The notes beneath the pieces were generated by a model. It saw only the letters and a list, made by a program, of their open reading frames with translations, made no database searches and had not been told where the DNA came from. Below are positions 1 through 9,439 of a stretch of 60,448 nt of DNA, piece by piece. Source of the stretch: Candidatus Jordarchaeia archaeon. Lineage in GTDB: Archaea; Asgardarchaeota; Jordiarchaeia; Jordiarchaeales; Jordiarchaeaceae. Positions within the stretch are counted from its first letter, which is position 1; the number at the start of each line of letters is the position of its first letter. A program made the translations under genes and the position numbers. The DNA is taken from positions 1 through 60,448 of the forward strand of contig JAHQXB010000079.1 of assembly GCA_029856435.1 (NCBI GenBank). Reading direction: 5' to 3'.

Positions 1-83
1 GAATAGTTTTGTAGGGCTTTTATTACGGGTGCCATTTTTATGATTTCGGGTCTTGTTCCCGCAACGCAGAGGACGCTTACCAC
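1..83 (-). CDS. wecB: UDP-N-acetylglucosamine 2-epimerase, N-terminal fragment
   Basis: The first 27 codons of a gene that runs off the left edge on the minus strand. The reading starts with GTG at 83-81, seven or so bases after an AAGGGGG ribosome-binding site (90-96). The peptide contains GTRPEIIKMAPVIKAL, which is the near-invariant N-terminal signature of the WecB/MnaA family. These enzymes interconvert UDP-GlcNAc and UDP-ManNAc for surface polysaccharide or glycan synthesis. A flippase and a DUF2079 membrane protein at the other end of the window fit a cell-surface theme but are 59 kb away. Only the start is visible, so intactness cannot be judged. Confidence 0.8.
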   Translation of the reverse strand, partial: MVSVLCVAGTRPEIIKMAPVIKALQNY

Positions 84-612
84 GTTTGCCCCCTTCCGAG
101 CATATTTACGTTCTTTGGGAGGTTTTTTTCGCCTCGTTTAGGGTTTTGTTTTTCTTTTTTGCTTTTTTGTTTGGTGGGCTGGGTTTTTGGGTTGTTGGGT
201 TTTGGGTTGGTTGTTGTGGATTTTTGCCCATCTTTTTTGGTGTTGTTTTGGGTGGCTTTTGTTATTTCTTGTGTGTTTGGATATTTATGTTTTTTTGATT
301 TTGTTTTTGGGGCTTTGTTGTGAGTATGTGGTTTGTTGGCATTGAATTGTGTGCGGGGTTGGCTGGTTTACCATTTTTTGGGTTTATTTGGAGGGGAGCC
401 TTGTTAAGTCTTCTTTTTTGGGGGGTCAGGTGGTTATGTGTGGGGGGAGGCTGCATACTTAAAGATGGGGGTTCTTGTTTTGTGGTTTGGGTGTGTGGTT
501 TTTGTGGTGTTTGTTTTTTTGTTTTGTGTGGGTTGTTTTTGTTTTGGTTTTGTGTTGGTGTTTGGAGGGTTTTGGTGTGGGTTGGCTGGTTGGGTTGTGT
601 TTGTGGTTTTAT
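84..612. other. Strand-skewed noncoding stretch upstream of wecB
   Basis: No convincing gene. The plus strand is almost devoid of C and A and very rich in T and G, so the minus strand is A/C-rich. Minus-strand frames are open by composition only: they give Lys/Gln/Asn/Thr/Pro-rich low-complexity peptides, and the one that ends against the wecB start has no usable start codon. The skew continues from the 3' half of the ParB-like gene. Confidence 0.6.
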
Positions 613-1656
613 TTAGAGGTATCCTTGTTGTTTTAGGTGGTTTTCTATTATTTTTATTATGGTTGTTTCTATGGTGGTTTTTTGGTTGGGGTTTGTTTGT
701 GATTGGTATTTTTGGAGGGCTTGGAGTGTTTTTTGTGGGAGGGTTAGTTGTATGTGGTTGCTCGTTTTTGTTTTTATTGTTTGTAGGGCTTGTTGTGGGG
801 TTATTTTATTTCCTTGTTGGTGTTGTGTTCTTAGGGTTTTGCATAGTTTTGTTGTGGGGATGCTGTTTTTTGCTATGGTTTCTAGGATTTCTTTTTCTAT
901 TTGTTCTTGTTGGTTTGGGTTGCTGGCTATTTGTCTGGCTGTGGCTTGGATTTGTATGGTTGTGTTTCGGGTTAGTTTTTTGGGGTTTATGTCCAATTCT
1001 TGGACGGTTTTTTTGTGGCGTTGGAGGAAGTCTTGGTGTGCTATGTAGGAGGCTACTGCTTTTCTTTTGCTTTCGGGGTTTTTTCCTCCTAGTCCGTAGG
1101 TTTCTCCAATTTTTTGGTAGGTCCAGTGGGGGTGGCGCTGCTTTACTCTCCAGAGGAACTGGGATATTTCTGTGTCGGACAAGTTTTTGCGGTTGTAGTT
1201 TTCTTTGAAGCTTAGTATTTCTGCTTCTTCGGGTGTGAGGTCTTCGGTGTAGTCTACCTCGATGTATTCCTGCTTGTTTAGCACTGCGGCTCTGATTCTC
1301 CTCCATCCCTGAACCGCAAAAATTTCACCGTCTTCGCCGTCTTCGCTGCTTTCTGTGAATTTTTTGAAGGAGCAGACCAGTGGGGTGTGTATTATGCCGT
1401 CTTTTTTTATGCTTTCTGCTAGTTCTTCGATGTCTTCCCATGCGGAGTTTCTGCCTTGGTCTTTTGTCCAGTCGAGGTCGCCTCGGGGAGTGGAGAACGT
1501 TTCGCAATCCCGTTCTCCGAGCTTTATGTTGAGTCGCCTAACCATTTTGGGATCTATTCTGATTCTTCTGCGGAATATTCTTTTAAGGATGGGTTCACCC
1601 GATACTGCTTCAGGTTTCACGTTGACCGGAGCTTTCCGCTCGTTTGACACCTGCAC
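613..1656 (-). CDS. ParB/Spo0J-like protein
   Basis: A 347-residue protein with a ParB/sulfiredoxin-type domain at about residues 75-165. It has the two hallmark segments: AVQGWRRIRAA (114-124, the GERR-like box) and SFKENYNRKNLS (149-160, the ENxxRxxLS box). A helix-turn-helix region follows (about 170-215, around TYQKIGETYGLGGK). The last 130 residues are rich in Thr, Gln, Asn and Lys, matching an A/C-rich coding strand, and may be partly disordered. Family members bind DNA for segregation or regulation, and some use CTP. The GTG start is preceded by GGTGG. A CTTTATATACC TATA-like element lies about 60 bases upstream (1711-1722). No ParA partner is in the window, so a chromosome-partition role is only an inference. 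Confidence 0.75.
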   Translation of the reverse strand: MQVSNERKAPVNVKPEAVSGEPILKRIFRRRIRIDPKMVRRLNIKLGERDCETFSTPRGDLDWTKDQGRNSAWEDIEELAESIKKDGIIHTPLVCSFKKFTESSEDGEDGEIFAVQGWRRIRAAVLNKQEYIEVDYTEDLTPEEAEILSFKENYNRKNLSDTEISQFLWRVKQRHPHWTYQKIGETYGLGGKNPESKRKAVASYIAHQDFLQRHKKTVQELDINPKKLTRNTTIQIQATARQIASNPNQQEQIEKEILETIAKNSIPTTKLCKTLRTQHQQGNKITPQQALQTIKTKTSNHIQLTLPQKTLQALQKYQSQTNPNQKTTIETTIIKIIENHLKQQGYL

Positions 1657-1710
1657 TCTGCCCCACCTAAACCGCCAAATTCTTTCAAGTTGAAAAAAAA
1701 TTGTTTATTA

Positions 1711-1722
1711 TGGTATATAAAG
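1711..1722 (-). promoter_or_regulatory. TATA-like promoter element of the ParB-like gene
   Basis: On the minus strand the sequence reads CTTTATATACCA, about 55-66 bases upstream of the GTG start of the ParB-like gene. Spacing fits an archaeal promoter with a short leader. Confidence 0.45.
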
Positions 1723-2291
1723 TTTTGCATTTTTGTTGCTCTATTTCACAATTAATGGCTCCACGCTTCTCCCTGACTTCAATGATTAAAGCCACCCGAA
1801 AACCCTGAGCGATAGGGAAATAAAGGTTTATACAATTCTTCCCAAAATAAGTGGAGGAGTTCAAAACGTTTCTTTACAATTGTCAACAAAATGGAGCACT
1901 AAAACTCACAAAACAGCAACACCCCCACTTTTGGAATCTGCTTTAATAACTGGAGAAAATCCACCTCCCCCATCATTAGCACAGTTTAACTGAGTGTCAC
2001 CTTTTGGGTGCACGTTTGAGTCGCGTCCGGCGTCCCCATATTGAAGCTCATTTTAAGTTATTCTGTGGGGCAAAAAAGCCGAAAAGGGCACACCAAGGGA
2101 TGATGAAAACCGAAAAACAAACAACACGCAGCAGGAGACACCAAATTAATTGTGCCCCAAAATAAAATAGAGATTACTTCGATAAAGTTTAATGAGTTAA
2201 TACAGTTAGCGTACAAATTTGCAAAAGTAGAACCATACGCAAAAATGGGAAATAAGGAATGAGATTAAATTTGAGGGGATTTCTTTTTTTA
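1723..2291. other. Intergenic region carrying a MITE-like element
   Basis: No gene is evident. The middle part (about 1980-2154) is copy A of a dispersed element listed separately. The remainder is AT-rich with no coding signal. Confidence 0.55.
1980..2154 (+). mobile_element. MITE-like repeat family 1, copy A
   Basis: About 175 bp of noncoding DNA that reappears in inverted orientation at 17917-18097. Blocks such as AACTGAGTGTCACCTTTTGG, GCGTCCCCAT, GTTATTCTG, CCGAAAAACAAA, ACGCAGCAGG and ACACCAAATTAATT occur in the same order and spacing. The ends form an imperfect inverted repeat: CACAGTTTAACTGAGTGTC at the left, and the reverse of GACACCAAATTAATTGTG at the right. No transposase is encoded, so it would be a non-autonomous element. 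No clear target duplication is seen for this copy. Confidence 0.75.
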
Positions 2292-2534
2292 CTAGGCTTC
2301 TTTTATTTCTATTTTGATTGCGTTGTTGGGGCAGATATTGATACATCTATTGCATGAGGTGCAGAAGAGTTCAAATGAAGGGATGATTACCCAGTTTTCT
2401 GGTTCTTTATAGCGTTCTCTGTCGGTTGCCACTAGGACGAAAACTGTACTGGGGCAGACTTCTAAGCATTTTCCACAATCCTGTGGTTTGGGGCATTTAT
2501 CTTTAATCCATTGGACTTTCACTTTGGCCGCCAT
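2292..2534 (-). CDS. Small 2[4Fe-4S] ferredoxin-like protein
   Basis: An 80-residue protein with two cysteine clusters: CPKPQDCGKCLEVCP near residue 14, a variant first motif with a longer opening gap, and CTSCNRCINICP near residue 58, a classical CxxCxxCxxxCP. It should carry one or two [4Fe-4S] clusters and act as a small cytosolic electron carrier or a subunit. Its ATG directly follows the TAA of the upstream iron-sulfur protein gene (2535-2537), so the two are cotranscribed and probably form one complex. The electron partner is not visible here. Confidence 0.8.
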   Translation of the reverse strand: MAAKVKVQWIKDKCPKPQDCGKCLEVCPSTVFVLVATDRERYKEPENWVIIPSFELFCTSCNRCINICPNNAIKIEIKEA

Positions 2535-3377
2535 TTACCATACCTCCCTCAATGCTGGGATGCTTTCTCTTGGTATCAGTGTTATTGCGTTTTCCGGACA
2601 TCCTGCTCTACATACACCGCAACCGAAACATTTGAACTGGTTAATGTAGGCTTTACCCAATGTGACTCGAAGGTTTATTGCTCCAAATTGGCAACGGACA
2701 ACGCATTTGCCGCATCCTATACACTTGTCAATGTCTACATCTGCCACATAGTGCCCCTTCAAGAAGTGTTTTATGTCGAAGTCTATTCTTGGTCTTAAAG
2801 CTATACATTCAGGGTAGGAACAATTGCACATTGCAAATGCCAGTGGTAGTGGTGTTCCTGCAATTGTGTGAACAAGTCCTTTTTCGTCACACTCATCTAA
2901 GAATTCCTTTGCCTCCTCCACGGTTAGTCTTTCTACGCCTCTTGGCGCGTGGTCTACGTATCCCTCCACAGTCTCCCCGTGTAACCCTAATGGCATACAG
3001 GTATAAACTTTCTCGTTCCTGTTCATTCTGCGACAGGGACACATAACCCTGTAAACGTCTCCAGCGATTTCAACAATCTTTTTTGCTTCTTCCAGAGTGA
3101 TTACCTGCCCCATGTGGCCTTCAGGAAACACTCTATCTCGACCTTCATCCTTCTGTATCATACTTTCTATCATCTTTTTGGTTGGCTCTAGTAAACTGGG
3201 ATCATTAATAACATCTGCCAACATTTTCGCAGCATCACCATAAACTTTGTCTATTAGTTTCCAGTGATCCAACTCCCACTGTTCGTATCCTAGCTCTTTT
3301 GCCAATTTTACTGAAAGATTTCTCTCATTTAGATACCATCTTTTACCATCCCCATGTTTATAACAGAACTTACACAA
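2535..3377 (-). CDS. Iron-sulfur protein with C-terminal 2[4Fe-4S] ferredoxin domain
   Basis: About 280 residues. The N-terminal part begins with CKFCYKHG. A middle segment holds MCPCRRMNR and YTCMPLG, then MCNCSYPEC, which are further cysteine groups beyond a usual ferredoxin. The C-terminal 65 residues contain CIGCGKCVVRCQFGAI and CFGCGVCRAGCPENAI, a typical 2[4Fe-4S] domain. I recognise a widespread archaeal/bacterial iron-sulfur family without an assigned reaction. TTG at 3377 is preferred because GAGGTG sits 7 bases upstream; a GTG at 3386 overlaps that site. It lies just upstream of the small ferredoxin gene and is probably part of the same electron-transfer unit. Confidence 0.7.
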   Translation of the reverse strand: MCKFCYKHGDGKRWYLNERNLSVKLAKELGYEQWELDHWKLIDKVYGDAAKMLADVINDPSLLEPTKKMIESMIQKDEGRDRVFPEGHMGQVITLEEAKKIVEIAGDVYRVMCPCRRMNRNEKVYTCMPLGLHGETVEGYVDHAPRGVERLTVEEAKEFLDECDEKGLVHTIAGTPLPLAFAMCNCSYPECIALRPRIDFDIKHFLKGHYVADVDIDKCIGCGKCVVRCQFGAINLRVTLGKAYINQFKCFGCGVCRAGCPENAITLIPRESIPALREVW

Positions 3378-3386
3378 AGATTTCAC

Positions 3387-3853
3387 CTCATAAATTAACG
3401 CAAGTTTTTGAAATATAATCCAATAATTATTAGTTCCTCAAATAATTCTTTTTTGCCTTATAGCATTTACGCTTTATATCTAAAAAATTACACTAAAATA
3501 CTTTTATTGAAGGGCAGGCAACCTTGTGATACACCAATGCGCAGCCTCAAAAAAGCAGCTTTAAAGCTCCTTTTACAATTTAAAGCCTCATTCCAAGAAA
3601 AAAGAGTCGATTAAATTTACAAGGTGGTCCTACCAACCATCACCTGTCATATACAGGTTCAATGTGCTCTGAAAATTCATCAACCAAAAGCCTAAAAACA
3701 GCGTTTTTTAGGTAGAATGCTCTATTTGAGTGTAAAATTGAGCCTGCAAAAAACACATAATACAAAATGGATAACTCTGAGCGTGTAGTTTCTAGAATGG
3801 AAGCCCAATTTAAGGGATCCAAAATCCAAGCTTATGTGACTAGTAATATTGAA
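3387..3853. other. Intergenic region, no gene seen
   Basis: About 470 AT-rich bases between two minus-strand genes. Short open frames exist on both strands, but none has a ribosome-binding site or a recognisable product. It presumably holds the promoter of the iron-sulfur pair. Confidence 0.5.
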
Positions 3854-4282
3854 TTATTCTACAATTTCTAATTGAATAGGTTTACCTTTTTTGTCATAAG
3901 CATATAAGCTCTGAAAACCGTGATATGGAAATACCGCAATTATATGTATAAATCCAAAATTAAACATAGAGTTAAGATCCTCGGCTGAGGGCATGCTGGA
4001 ACCGGAAGGGTGTGAATGAATGCTCCCCACAATCGAAAAATCAAATGGTAACATGTGGGGGCAAAACTGTGATAATCCTTGACCGTAAACACTCGCCGGA
4101 GCAAAAACGATCTCAGTAATCATACCCCTCTCAGCCCTGAGAAGACCAATAAATTCCCGAGGATGAACATTCCTACTAGCTTCTAGAATGCCCTCCACTA
4201 CCTCCTTTTTAATTCTCACTCTTGAAAGCCTGTAGGTCTCAGATTCACTTAATCCCAGAATTTTTCTCAAGAAACGGCTCAT
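3854..4282 (-). CDS. JAMM/MPN+ (Mov34/PAD-1) metalloprotease
   Basis: A 142-residue single-domain protein with the complete JAMM zinc site: Glu43 (PREFIGLL), His89 and His91 in HSHPSG, Ser in SGSSMPSAED, and Asp102. Such enzymes are zinc isopeptidases. Archaeal members remove ubiquitin-like proteins (SAMP/Urm1 type) from targets or trim their precursors. A ubiquitin-like protein with residues beyond its GG is encoded at 21409-21717, a plausible but unproven substrate. The ATG start has no clear SD, suggesting a short leader. The catalytic residues are intact, so an active protease is expected. Confidence 0.85.
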   Translation of the reverse strand: MSRFLRKILGLSESETYRLSRVRIKKEVVEGILEASRNVHPREFIGLLRAERGMITEIVFAPASVYGQGLSQFCPHMLPFDFSIVGSIHSHPSGSSMPSAEDLNSMFNFGFIHIIAVFPYHGFQSLYAYDKKGKPIQLEIVE

Positions 4283-4639
4283 CTTTAAACTTCCCTTACC
4301 TAGGTATGTACATACTTGAGTTCATCTACCTTTTCACCAGAACATTTGGAAAATTATTTTGTTTAATGTCGTATTACTTACAAAAAAGTATAATGCTTTT
4401 TTAATTTTCTATCTATACTTTTAAAAAATGGAAACATTCTCAAAAAAATTTATATCACGCCCACTGCTTTATTTCAAACACAGAAAGACTGGAACCCTCT
4501 TAAGATTTCCTAGACCAACACAATAGTAGGAGCTAACTTTAACAACTCAGAATCCAATAAATTTATTGATAGGCAAAATGTTTTTCAAAAATAAAGCCTT
4601 AAAATAATGTCCTAAAAGTATGTTTGTAGGTGAGAAAAT
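4283..4639. other. Divergent promoter region
   Basis: About 360 AT-rich bases between the divergent JAMM and roadblock genes. It contains TATA-like strings (for example AATTTATATCA near 4446) and the palindrome CAATAAATTTATTG at 4555-4568. No gene is evident. Confidence 0.4.
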
Positions 4640-5020
4640 ATGCCAAAGAACTGGAGAGGTGAGCTCGAAGGCCTATTAAAAGCCATGGAAGATGCTGACC
4701 CAGATATAGAAGCCTCCGCAGTAGTGAGAACTGATGGTTTAGTGATGGCTTCGGCTCTACCAAAAGATGCAGATGAAGGTTTAATTGCAGCCATGAGCGC
4801 TGCGCTTCTCAACATAGGAAACAGAGCAGTAGCTGAGCTCGCCCGAGGAGAAATGGATAAAGTAATAGTGAGTGGAACTAAAGGGGATATAATTCTCCGA
4901 GGCGTAGGAACAGAAGCTGTTTTATCAGCCATAACCAAACCAGGAGCTAACCTAGGACTCCTACTCGTAGAAATGAAAAGGGCCGGAGACCGTATAATAA
5001 ATGTACTGAAACAAATGTAA
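4640..5020 (+). CDS. Roadblock/LC7 (MglB-like) domain protein
   Basis: A 126-residue single roadblock/LC7 domain. It shows the pattern of this fold: an N-terminal helix, then IEASAVVRTDGLVMAS, an ALLNIGNRAVAEL helix, VIVSGTKGDIILRGV strands, LGLLLVEMKRA, and a final helix. Family members dimerise and serve as GTPase-activating or scaffold subunits for small Ras-like GTPases (MglA, Rag). The window encodes a Rag-like GTPase at 36566-37480, a possible partner. The gene stands alone, with GGTGAG about 6 bases before the ATG. Confidence 0.85.
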   Translation: MPKNWRGELEGLLKAMEDADPDIEASAVVRTDGLVMASALPKDADEGLIAAMSAALLNIGNRAVAELARGEMDKVIVSGTKGDIILRGVGTEAVLSAITKPGANLGLLLVEMKRAGDRIINVLKQM

Positions 5021-5413
5021 AAAAACTTCATAAAAAAATTATCAGAATAAATCCACCAATTAAAACAAAAAACAATCCCTCTAGTCACCCTTACCTCTAT
5101 TTTTATTTCCTCTAGTATTACAATATTCAAATCAAGTCAGGTGTGTATACCCCATACTTTTTGAAATCATTCCCAGTTTAATCCCCGCTTAAGTTTGTAG
5201 ACTATGTTTCCCATCTCTTTAACATATTTGTGTACAGAAAAATTGGACAAACGCTTGTAGACACAAGAAAAAGAACTCACTTCCAAAAATAATTAATATC
5301 CTTTAAACTAGTTTTGTTTAAACAAATAGACTGGGAAAAGCAGCCGAAAAACAAATCCATTTTAGAGGGGGCAGATAACTCTGGTTCGATCTTTATAAGC
5401 TAAGCACTTACAA
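5021..5413. other. Intergenic region with a degenerate inverted-repeat element
   Basis: About 390 bases between convergent genes with no coding signal. It includes the inverted-repeat unit at 5170-5337 listed separately. Confidence 0.45.
5170..5337. repeat. Degenerate inverted-repeat (MITE-like) element
   Basis: Bounded by TTCCCAGT (5170-5177) and its complement ACTGGGAA (5330-5337). Its core, around CATCTCTTTAACA then TTTGTGTA then GAAAAATTGGA, resembles the core of the element at 16385-16563 (CATCTTTTTAACA, TTTGTGTA, GAAAAATGGA). Probably an older, decayed relative. Confidence 0.4.
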
Positions 5414-7603
5414 TTATGTTATTCCCGCGGCGAAATTTCTGGCTATTTCCTCGTATTTTTCAAGTTGCCCTCTAGGTAGAGGTTTAACCCTCTCTAAAGC
5501 TTTTTCGAAGTGTCTCTTTTTAATTGTGTATTTTTTGAAATCCTCGGTTTTTTCATCTATCTGGTTACTCATAATGTACTCTCTTATCGCTATCATAATA
5601 GTCTCATTACAGACGGCGGCAAGATCTGCTCCAGTATAACCTTCTGTTCTCTCCGCCAATTCATTTAAGTCTACCTTTTTGTCCAGAGGACTCTTAGCCG
5701 TGTGAATCCTTAAAATCTCCTTTCTGGCCTCTTTATCCGGAACCGGAATATAAATTATGCGATCAAATCTGCCCGGACGCAGTAGCGCGGGGTCCACAAT
5801 GTCGGGCCTGTTAGTTGCAGCTACGACAACCACATCGTGAAGTTCCTCCAATCCATCCATCTCGGTGAGAATCTGACTTATCACCCTTTCAGAGACATGA
5901 GAATCACCGTAACCAGCCCCACGAACTGGGGCAATCGCATCAATCTCATCAAAGAATATGATGCAGGGTGCAGACTGTCTAGCTTTCCTGAAAGTTTCCC
6001 TAACAGTTTTCTCGCTTTCACCAACATACTTGCTGAAAAACTCCGGTCCCTTAACTGAAATGAAGTTTGCTTGGCTCTCATTTGCCAAAGCTTTTACCAG
6101 CAGGGTCTTGCCGGTTCCGGGTGCACCATGGAGGAATATTCCCTTCGGAGGTTTGGCGCCCATGTAGTTGAAGAATTTACCATATTTAAGTGGCCACTCA
6201 ACAGTTTCTATTAATTCCTGTTTTGCCTCTTGGAGGCCACCGACATCATCCCACCTCACATTTGGGACTTCTATTAGAACTTCCCTCATTGCTGAAGGTT
6301 CAATATTTCTCAGAGCATTGGTAAAGTCCTGCATATTCACCTCTATTTTGTTGAGTACTTCCGCGGGTAGACTCTCTGTTTCTAAATCTATTTCGGGCAA
6401 GATCCTTCTTATAGCAAGCATTGCAGCCTCTTTACATAAAGCTTCAATGTCTGCCCCAACGAAACCATGAGTATATTCTGCTAGAAACCTTATATCCACA
6501 TCGTCTGCAAGAGGCATCCCTCTTGTGTGTATTTGTAATATTTCCAGTCTCGCTTGCTTGTTAGGTATCCCAAACTCAATTTCTCTATCAAAACGCCCAC
6601 CGCGCCTCAGAGCAGGGTCAAGAGCGTTAGGCCGATTAGAAGCACCTATAACTACAAGTTCCCCTCTAGATTGTATTCCGTCCATTAGTGCTAGAAGCTG
6701 GGCAACGACTCTCCGCTCCACTTCTCCAGTGACTTCCTCTCTTTTGGGAGCTATACTATCCAGCTCATCTATAAAGATTATAGCAGGAGCATTCCTCTCC
6801 GCCTCTCGAAATATTTCCCTCAGTCGTCCCTCACTCTCTCCGTAGAATTTGCTCATAATTTCGGGACCACTTATAGAAATAAAGTAGGCCTCGGTCTCGT
6901 TTGCCACCGCCCTCGCCAGAAGAGTTTTTCCCGTTCCCGGTGGCCCATGCAACAAGACGCCCTTTGGCGCAGAGATACCTAGTCTCTCAAATATCTCAGG
7001 GTGACGCAGAGGAAGTTCGATCATCTCGCGTACCCGCCTCACCTCCTCATGCAAACCACCAATATCTTCATATGCAACCTTACGCACCCTGCTATCTTTA
7101 ATCTCTTTAACCGGTTTGGAAATCATCTTAATCTCAGTTCCCTTATTTACGATTACCGCATCGCCCTTCGGCTTATATGACACCACAATTAAAAGAATCT
7201 TTTTGCCCATCAAGGATAGCTCTATATAATCCCCTGCAGTAAAGACCCGCCCATCAAGAATCTTTTTAAAATATTCTTCACCTTCGACTAGGCTGAGAGG
7301 TTCAGTAGGCGCCAGCTCAATTTTGGATGCTGGACATGCTTCAATTCTTCTTATACTTGCTTTATCATCAATTCCTACACCAGCATTTTTTCGGGTTGCA
7401 CTATCGATTCTAATAATCTGAGTCCCTCTATCTTCGGGATAACCATACCAAGAAAGAGCTGCGGTTCTCCTTCTACCAATAATCTCCACCGTGTCTCCAG
7501 TTGTAATGTTAAGTTTTTCGGCAATTGAGGGATCTATCCTAACGATTCCATGTCCCACATCCCGGGGCTTAGCTTCTGCTACACGAACCACCGCAGATCT
7601 CAT
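5414..7603 (-). CDS. CDC48/VAT-type AAA+ ATPase
   Basis: A 729-residue protein with the classic Cdc48/p97/VAT layout: an N domain (double-psi barrel plus VAT-N, about 1-170) and two AAA modules. D1 has Walker A GPPGTGKT near 220, Walker [11 protein letters not shown] and arginine-finger region [11 protein letters not shown]2 has GAPGTGKT near 494, [11 protein letters not shown] and [10 protein letters not shown]. It is a hexameric unfoldase that feeds substrates to the proteasome or remodels complexes. ATG at 7603 is favoured by GGTGG six bases upstream; a TTG precedes it. The C-terminus (FAAGIT) lacks the HbYX tail used for docking to the 20S proteasome, unlike many proteasomal ATPases. It stands alone, and both ATPase sites look intact. 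Confidence 0.95.
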   Translation of the reverse strand: MRSAVVRVAEAKPRDVGHGIVRIDPSIAEKLNITTGDTVEIIGRRRTAALSWYGYPEDRGTQIIRIDSATRKNAGVGIDDKASIRRIEACPASKIELAPTEPLSLVEGEEYFKKILDGRVFTAGDYIELSLMGKKILLIVVSYKPKGDAVIVNKGTEIKMISKPVKEIKDSRVRKVAYEDIGGLHEEVRRVREMIELPLRHPEIFERLGISAPKGVLLHGPPGTGKTLLARAVANETEAYFISISGPEIMSKFYGESEGRLREIFREAERNAPAIIFIDELDSIAPKREEVTGEVERRVVAQLLALMDGIQSRGELVVIGASNRPNALDPALRRGGRFDREIEFGIPNKQARLEILQIHTRGMPLADDVDIRFLAEYTHGFVGADIEALCKEAAMLAIRRILPEIDLETESLPAEVLNKIEVNMQDFTNALRNIEPSAMREVLIEVPNVRWDDVGGLQEAKQELIETVEWPLKYGKFFNYMGAKPPKGIFLHGAPGTGKTLLVKALANESQANFISVKGPEFFSKYVGESEKTVRETFRKARQSAPCIIFFDEIDAIAPVRGAGYGDSHVSERVISQILTEMDGLEELHDVVVVAATNRPDIVDPALLRPGRFDRIIYIPVPDKEARKEILRIHTAKSPLDKKVDLNELAERTEGYTGADLAAVCNETIMIAIREYIMSNQIDEKTEDFKKYTIKKRHFEKALERVKPLPRGQLEKYEEIARNFAAGIT

Positions 7604-7735
7604 CAAAAACCACCTTAGAGCTTCAAAACGCTCTTTATTTTAAACAGTTTTATGTGTACGTTGAATACGCGCCCACTTTAAACATTTTTCCTAAATATTA
7701 AAAATATAAAGCGTTTGGTCAAGTATAACATATTT

Positions 7736-8674
7736 TTATTCGAATTCTATTGTTGCAGGAGGTTTAGACGTGATGTCATAGAGAACCCTTGAAACTCCTG
7801 GAATTTCTGAAACTATACGGTTCCTCATTTTAAAAAGCAGCTCCCAAGGAATTCCAGTAGGTTCAGCAGTCATGGCATCTTTAGAATCCACCGCACGAAT
7901 AACTATAATGTTCCCGTAAGCTCTTGTTCCCTCCCCAGTTATTCCCGTAGCCTTATCGTTAAGTAGAACCGCAAAAACTTGGAATGAAGGGAGATTTTTA
8001 GATTCTTCCTCAACAATTCTTGTAGCTTTCCTAACCAACTCTACCTTCTCCGGGGTTACTTCGCCAATCACTCGAATAGAAAGTCCTGGTCCCGGAAAAG
8101 GTTTACGATTAATAATGCTATCGGGAAGGTTGAGTTCCTTAGCCACTTTTCGAACCTCTGGCTTATACAGTTCCTTTACTGGCTCAATAATTTTGAGACC
8201 GAATTTTTCTAGAGGGTTTATTCCTATCTGTTCGAGCACATTGTGCTGTGATTTCACACCTCTTACGGTTTCAACAACATCAGCGGCTATTGTTCCTTGA
8301 AGAAGAATTTTAACGCCCAGTTCCCGGGCGATGTTGGCAAGAGAGTTATAGAAGGCTTGTCGGAAGGCTTTTCTCTTTTCTTCTGGATCAGTTAGATTCT
8401 TCATGGCCTGGAAAAAGTTTTTCTTAACATCATAGATCTCTATTTCAATGCCCATATCTTTGAAGATTTTAGTTACCGCCTCTGGCTCTCCTTCACGCAT
8501 CAATCCATCATCCAAGAAAACAACCGTTAATTTGCTCTTAAGAGCTTTAAAAGCGAGAACCGCAGTAACCGAACTGTCTACCCCACCCGAGACTGCCACT
8601 ATAGCCTTTTCACCACCTACTTCCCGCCTAATCCATTCCACCTTTTCGCTGATAAATTCTTTCGCATCAAACAT
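7736..8674 (-). CDS. guaAB: GMP synthase, ATP-pyrophosphatase/dimerisation subunit (GuaA-B)
   Basis: About 312 residues. It has the PP-loop SGGVDSS near residue 32, needed to adenylate XMP, and the C-terminal dimerisation domain (FPGPGLSIRV, GTRAYGNIIVIRAV, MTAEP, ending in SKPPATIEFE). This is the synthetase half of GMP synthase. The glutaminase half is absent and is expected as a separate gene elsewhere, the common archaeal split arrangement. ATG at 8674 is chosen because GGTGGT lies eight bases upstream; an in-frame TTG exists at 8686. It makes GMP from XMP, ATP and ammonia. Confidence 0.95.
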   Translation of the reverse strand: MFDAKEFISEKVEWIRREVGGEKAIVAVSGGVDSSVTAVLAFKALKSKLTVVFLDDGLMREGEPEAVTKIFKDMGIEIEIYDVKKNFFQAMKNLTDPEEKRKAFRQAFYNSLANIARELGVKILLQGTIAADVVETVRGVKSQHNVLEQIGINPLEKFGLKIIEPVKELYKPEVRKVAKELNLPDSIINRKPFPGPGLSIRVIGEVTPEKVELVRKATRIVEEESKNLPSFQVFAVLLNDKATGITGEGTRAYGNIIVIRAVDSKDAMTAEPTGIPWELLFKMRNRIVSEIPGVSRVLYDITSKPPATIEFE

Positions 8675-8814
8675 AAATACCACCAACCAAAAAATTTATG
8701 AAAAACGTATGTCTAATTCCAAAGGAATTAAGAGGATAAAAACTGTTACCAATACAACAATGCCTTGATAATTTTTGATGAAGACTACGGATACGAGTCC
8801 TTCAAGTTGTCTTT

Positions 8815-9252
8815 TTATGTTTTCTCTACGTCAAAAATTTCATTATCGTCTAATTCCTTGATGTCTAAAGCTATTTCTTCCAGAGTTTTTTCCTTATTTT
8901 TTAAGCTGCTGTCAAGATTTTTAAGAAATTTGTTTTTACAGCGTATCACTATCTTCTCTCCTTCGCCAAAAAATTCACCGCTTATTTCTGATGGAGATTC
9001 AACAACAGTCAATTTTGTGTTACCTATAGTGCATCTAGTTACTATCTGGATTCCATCTATAACACAGCTACGTGGGGGCTTTAGTGCGGTTTTGACTCTG
9101 ACTCTAGATATTTGTTTTAAAAATCTGTGTGCGGTTTTTGACATCCTGAGGCCCAATACTAGGAAGGGACCAAGATGGCCGTGAAAGTCAACTGCTCTTT
9201 TCAGAAGCTCAGAAGAAACCTCATATGATTCAGTGTTTTTGTCCTTATTCAT
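8815..9252 (-). CDS. FmdE-family protein
   Basis: A 145-residue protein with the FmdE signature: FHGHLGPFLVLGLRM near residue 23, then CVIDGIQIVTRCTIGN with its paired cysteines, and a strand region IVIRCKN. FmdE domains were named from formylmethanofuran dehydrogenase subunit E but occur widely outside methanogenesis, often with redox or molybdoenzyme genes. No other Fwd/Fmd subunit is present here, and the zinc-ribbon tail of some members is missing. Function is therefore open; a metal- or cofactor-handling role is the usual guess. The nearest neighbour on the same strand is guaAB. Confidence 0.75.
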   Translation of the reverse strand: MNKDKNTESYEVSSELLKRAVDFHGHLGPFLVLGLRMSKTAHRFLKQISRVRVKTALKPPRSCVIDGIQIVTRCTIGNTKLTVVESPSEISGEFFGEGEKIVIRCKNKFLKNLDSSLKNKEKTLEEIALDIKELDDNEIFDVEKT

Positions 9253-9390
9253 ATCTCAAAAACCCCTTTTATTATTTCAGTGGATGTATACCTCAATTCC
9301 ATACTCATTCATTACATATTTATAATTAAGTATATTCAAATCCTCAGTAGCGAATTAGTAATTGGATACACAAAGAGTTATTAAACCAAA

Positions 9391-9402
9391 CGGTATATTT
9401 CT
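9391..9402 (+). promoter_or_regulatory. TATA-like promoter of the dehydrogenase-kinase-aldolase operon
   Basis: CGGTATATTTCT about 40-50 bases before the ATG at 9440, preceded by AAACCAAA, which fits an archaeal BRE/TATA pair with a short leader that carries GAAGGT as ribosome-binding site. Confidence 0.5.
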
Positions 9403-9439
9403 CAAAATAATTAAAGTCAATGTTTGAAGGTTATAAAAA

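Noticed and set aside
262-456. Minus-strand 64-codon frame rich in Pro, Asn, Lys and Gln
   Set aside because: Low-complexity product of the skewed composition, no ribosome-binding site, no known family.
53-1208. Long plus-strand frames encoding Phe/Gly/Val/Trp-rich hydrophobic peptides
   Set aside because: They are antisense to the ParB-like gene and wecB start and are open only because the strand lacks A and C; no SD or family pattern.
3640-3822. Minus-strand 60-codon frame between the iron-sulfur and JAMM genes
   Set aside because: No SD, no recognisable motif; reading through its TGA gives nothing meaningful, so not a hidden selenoprotein.
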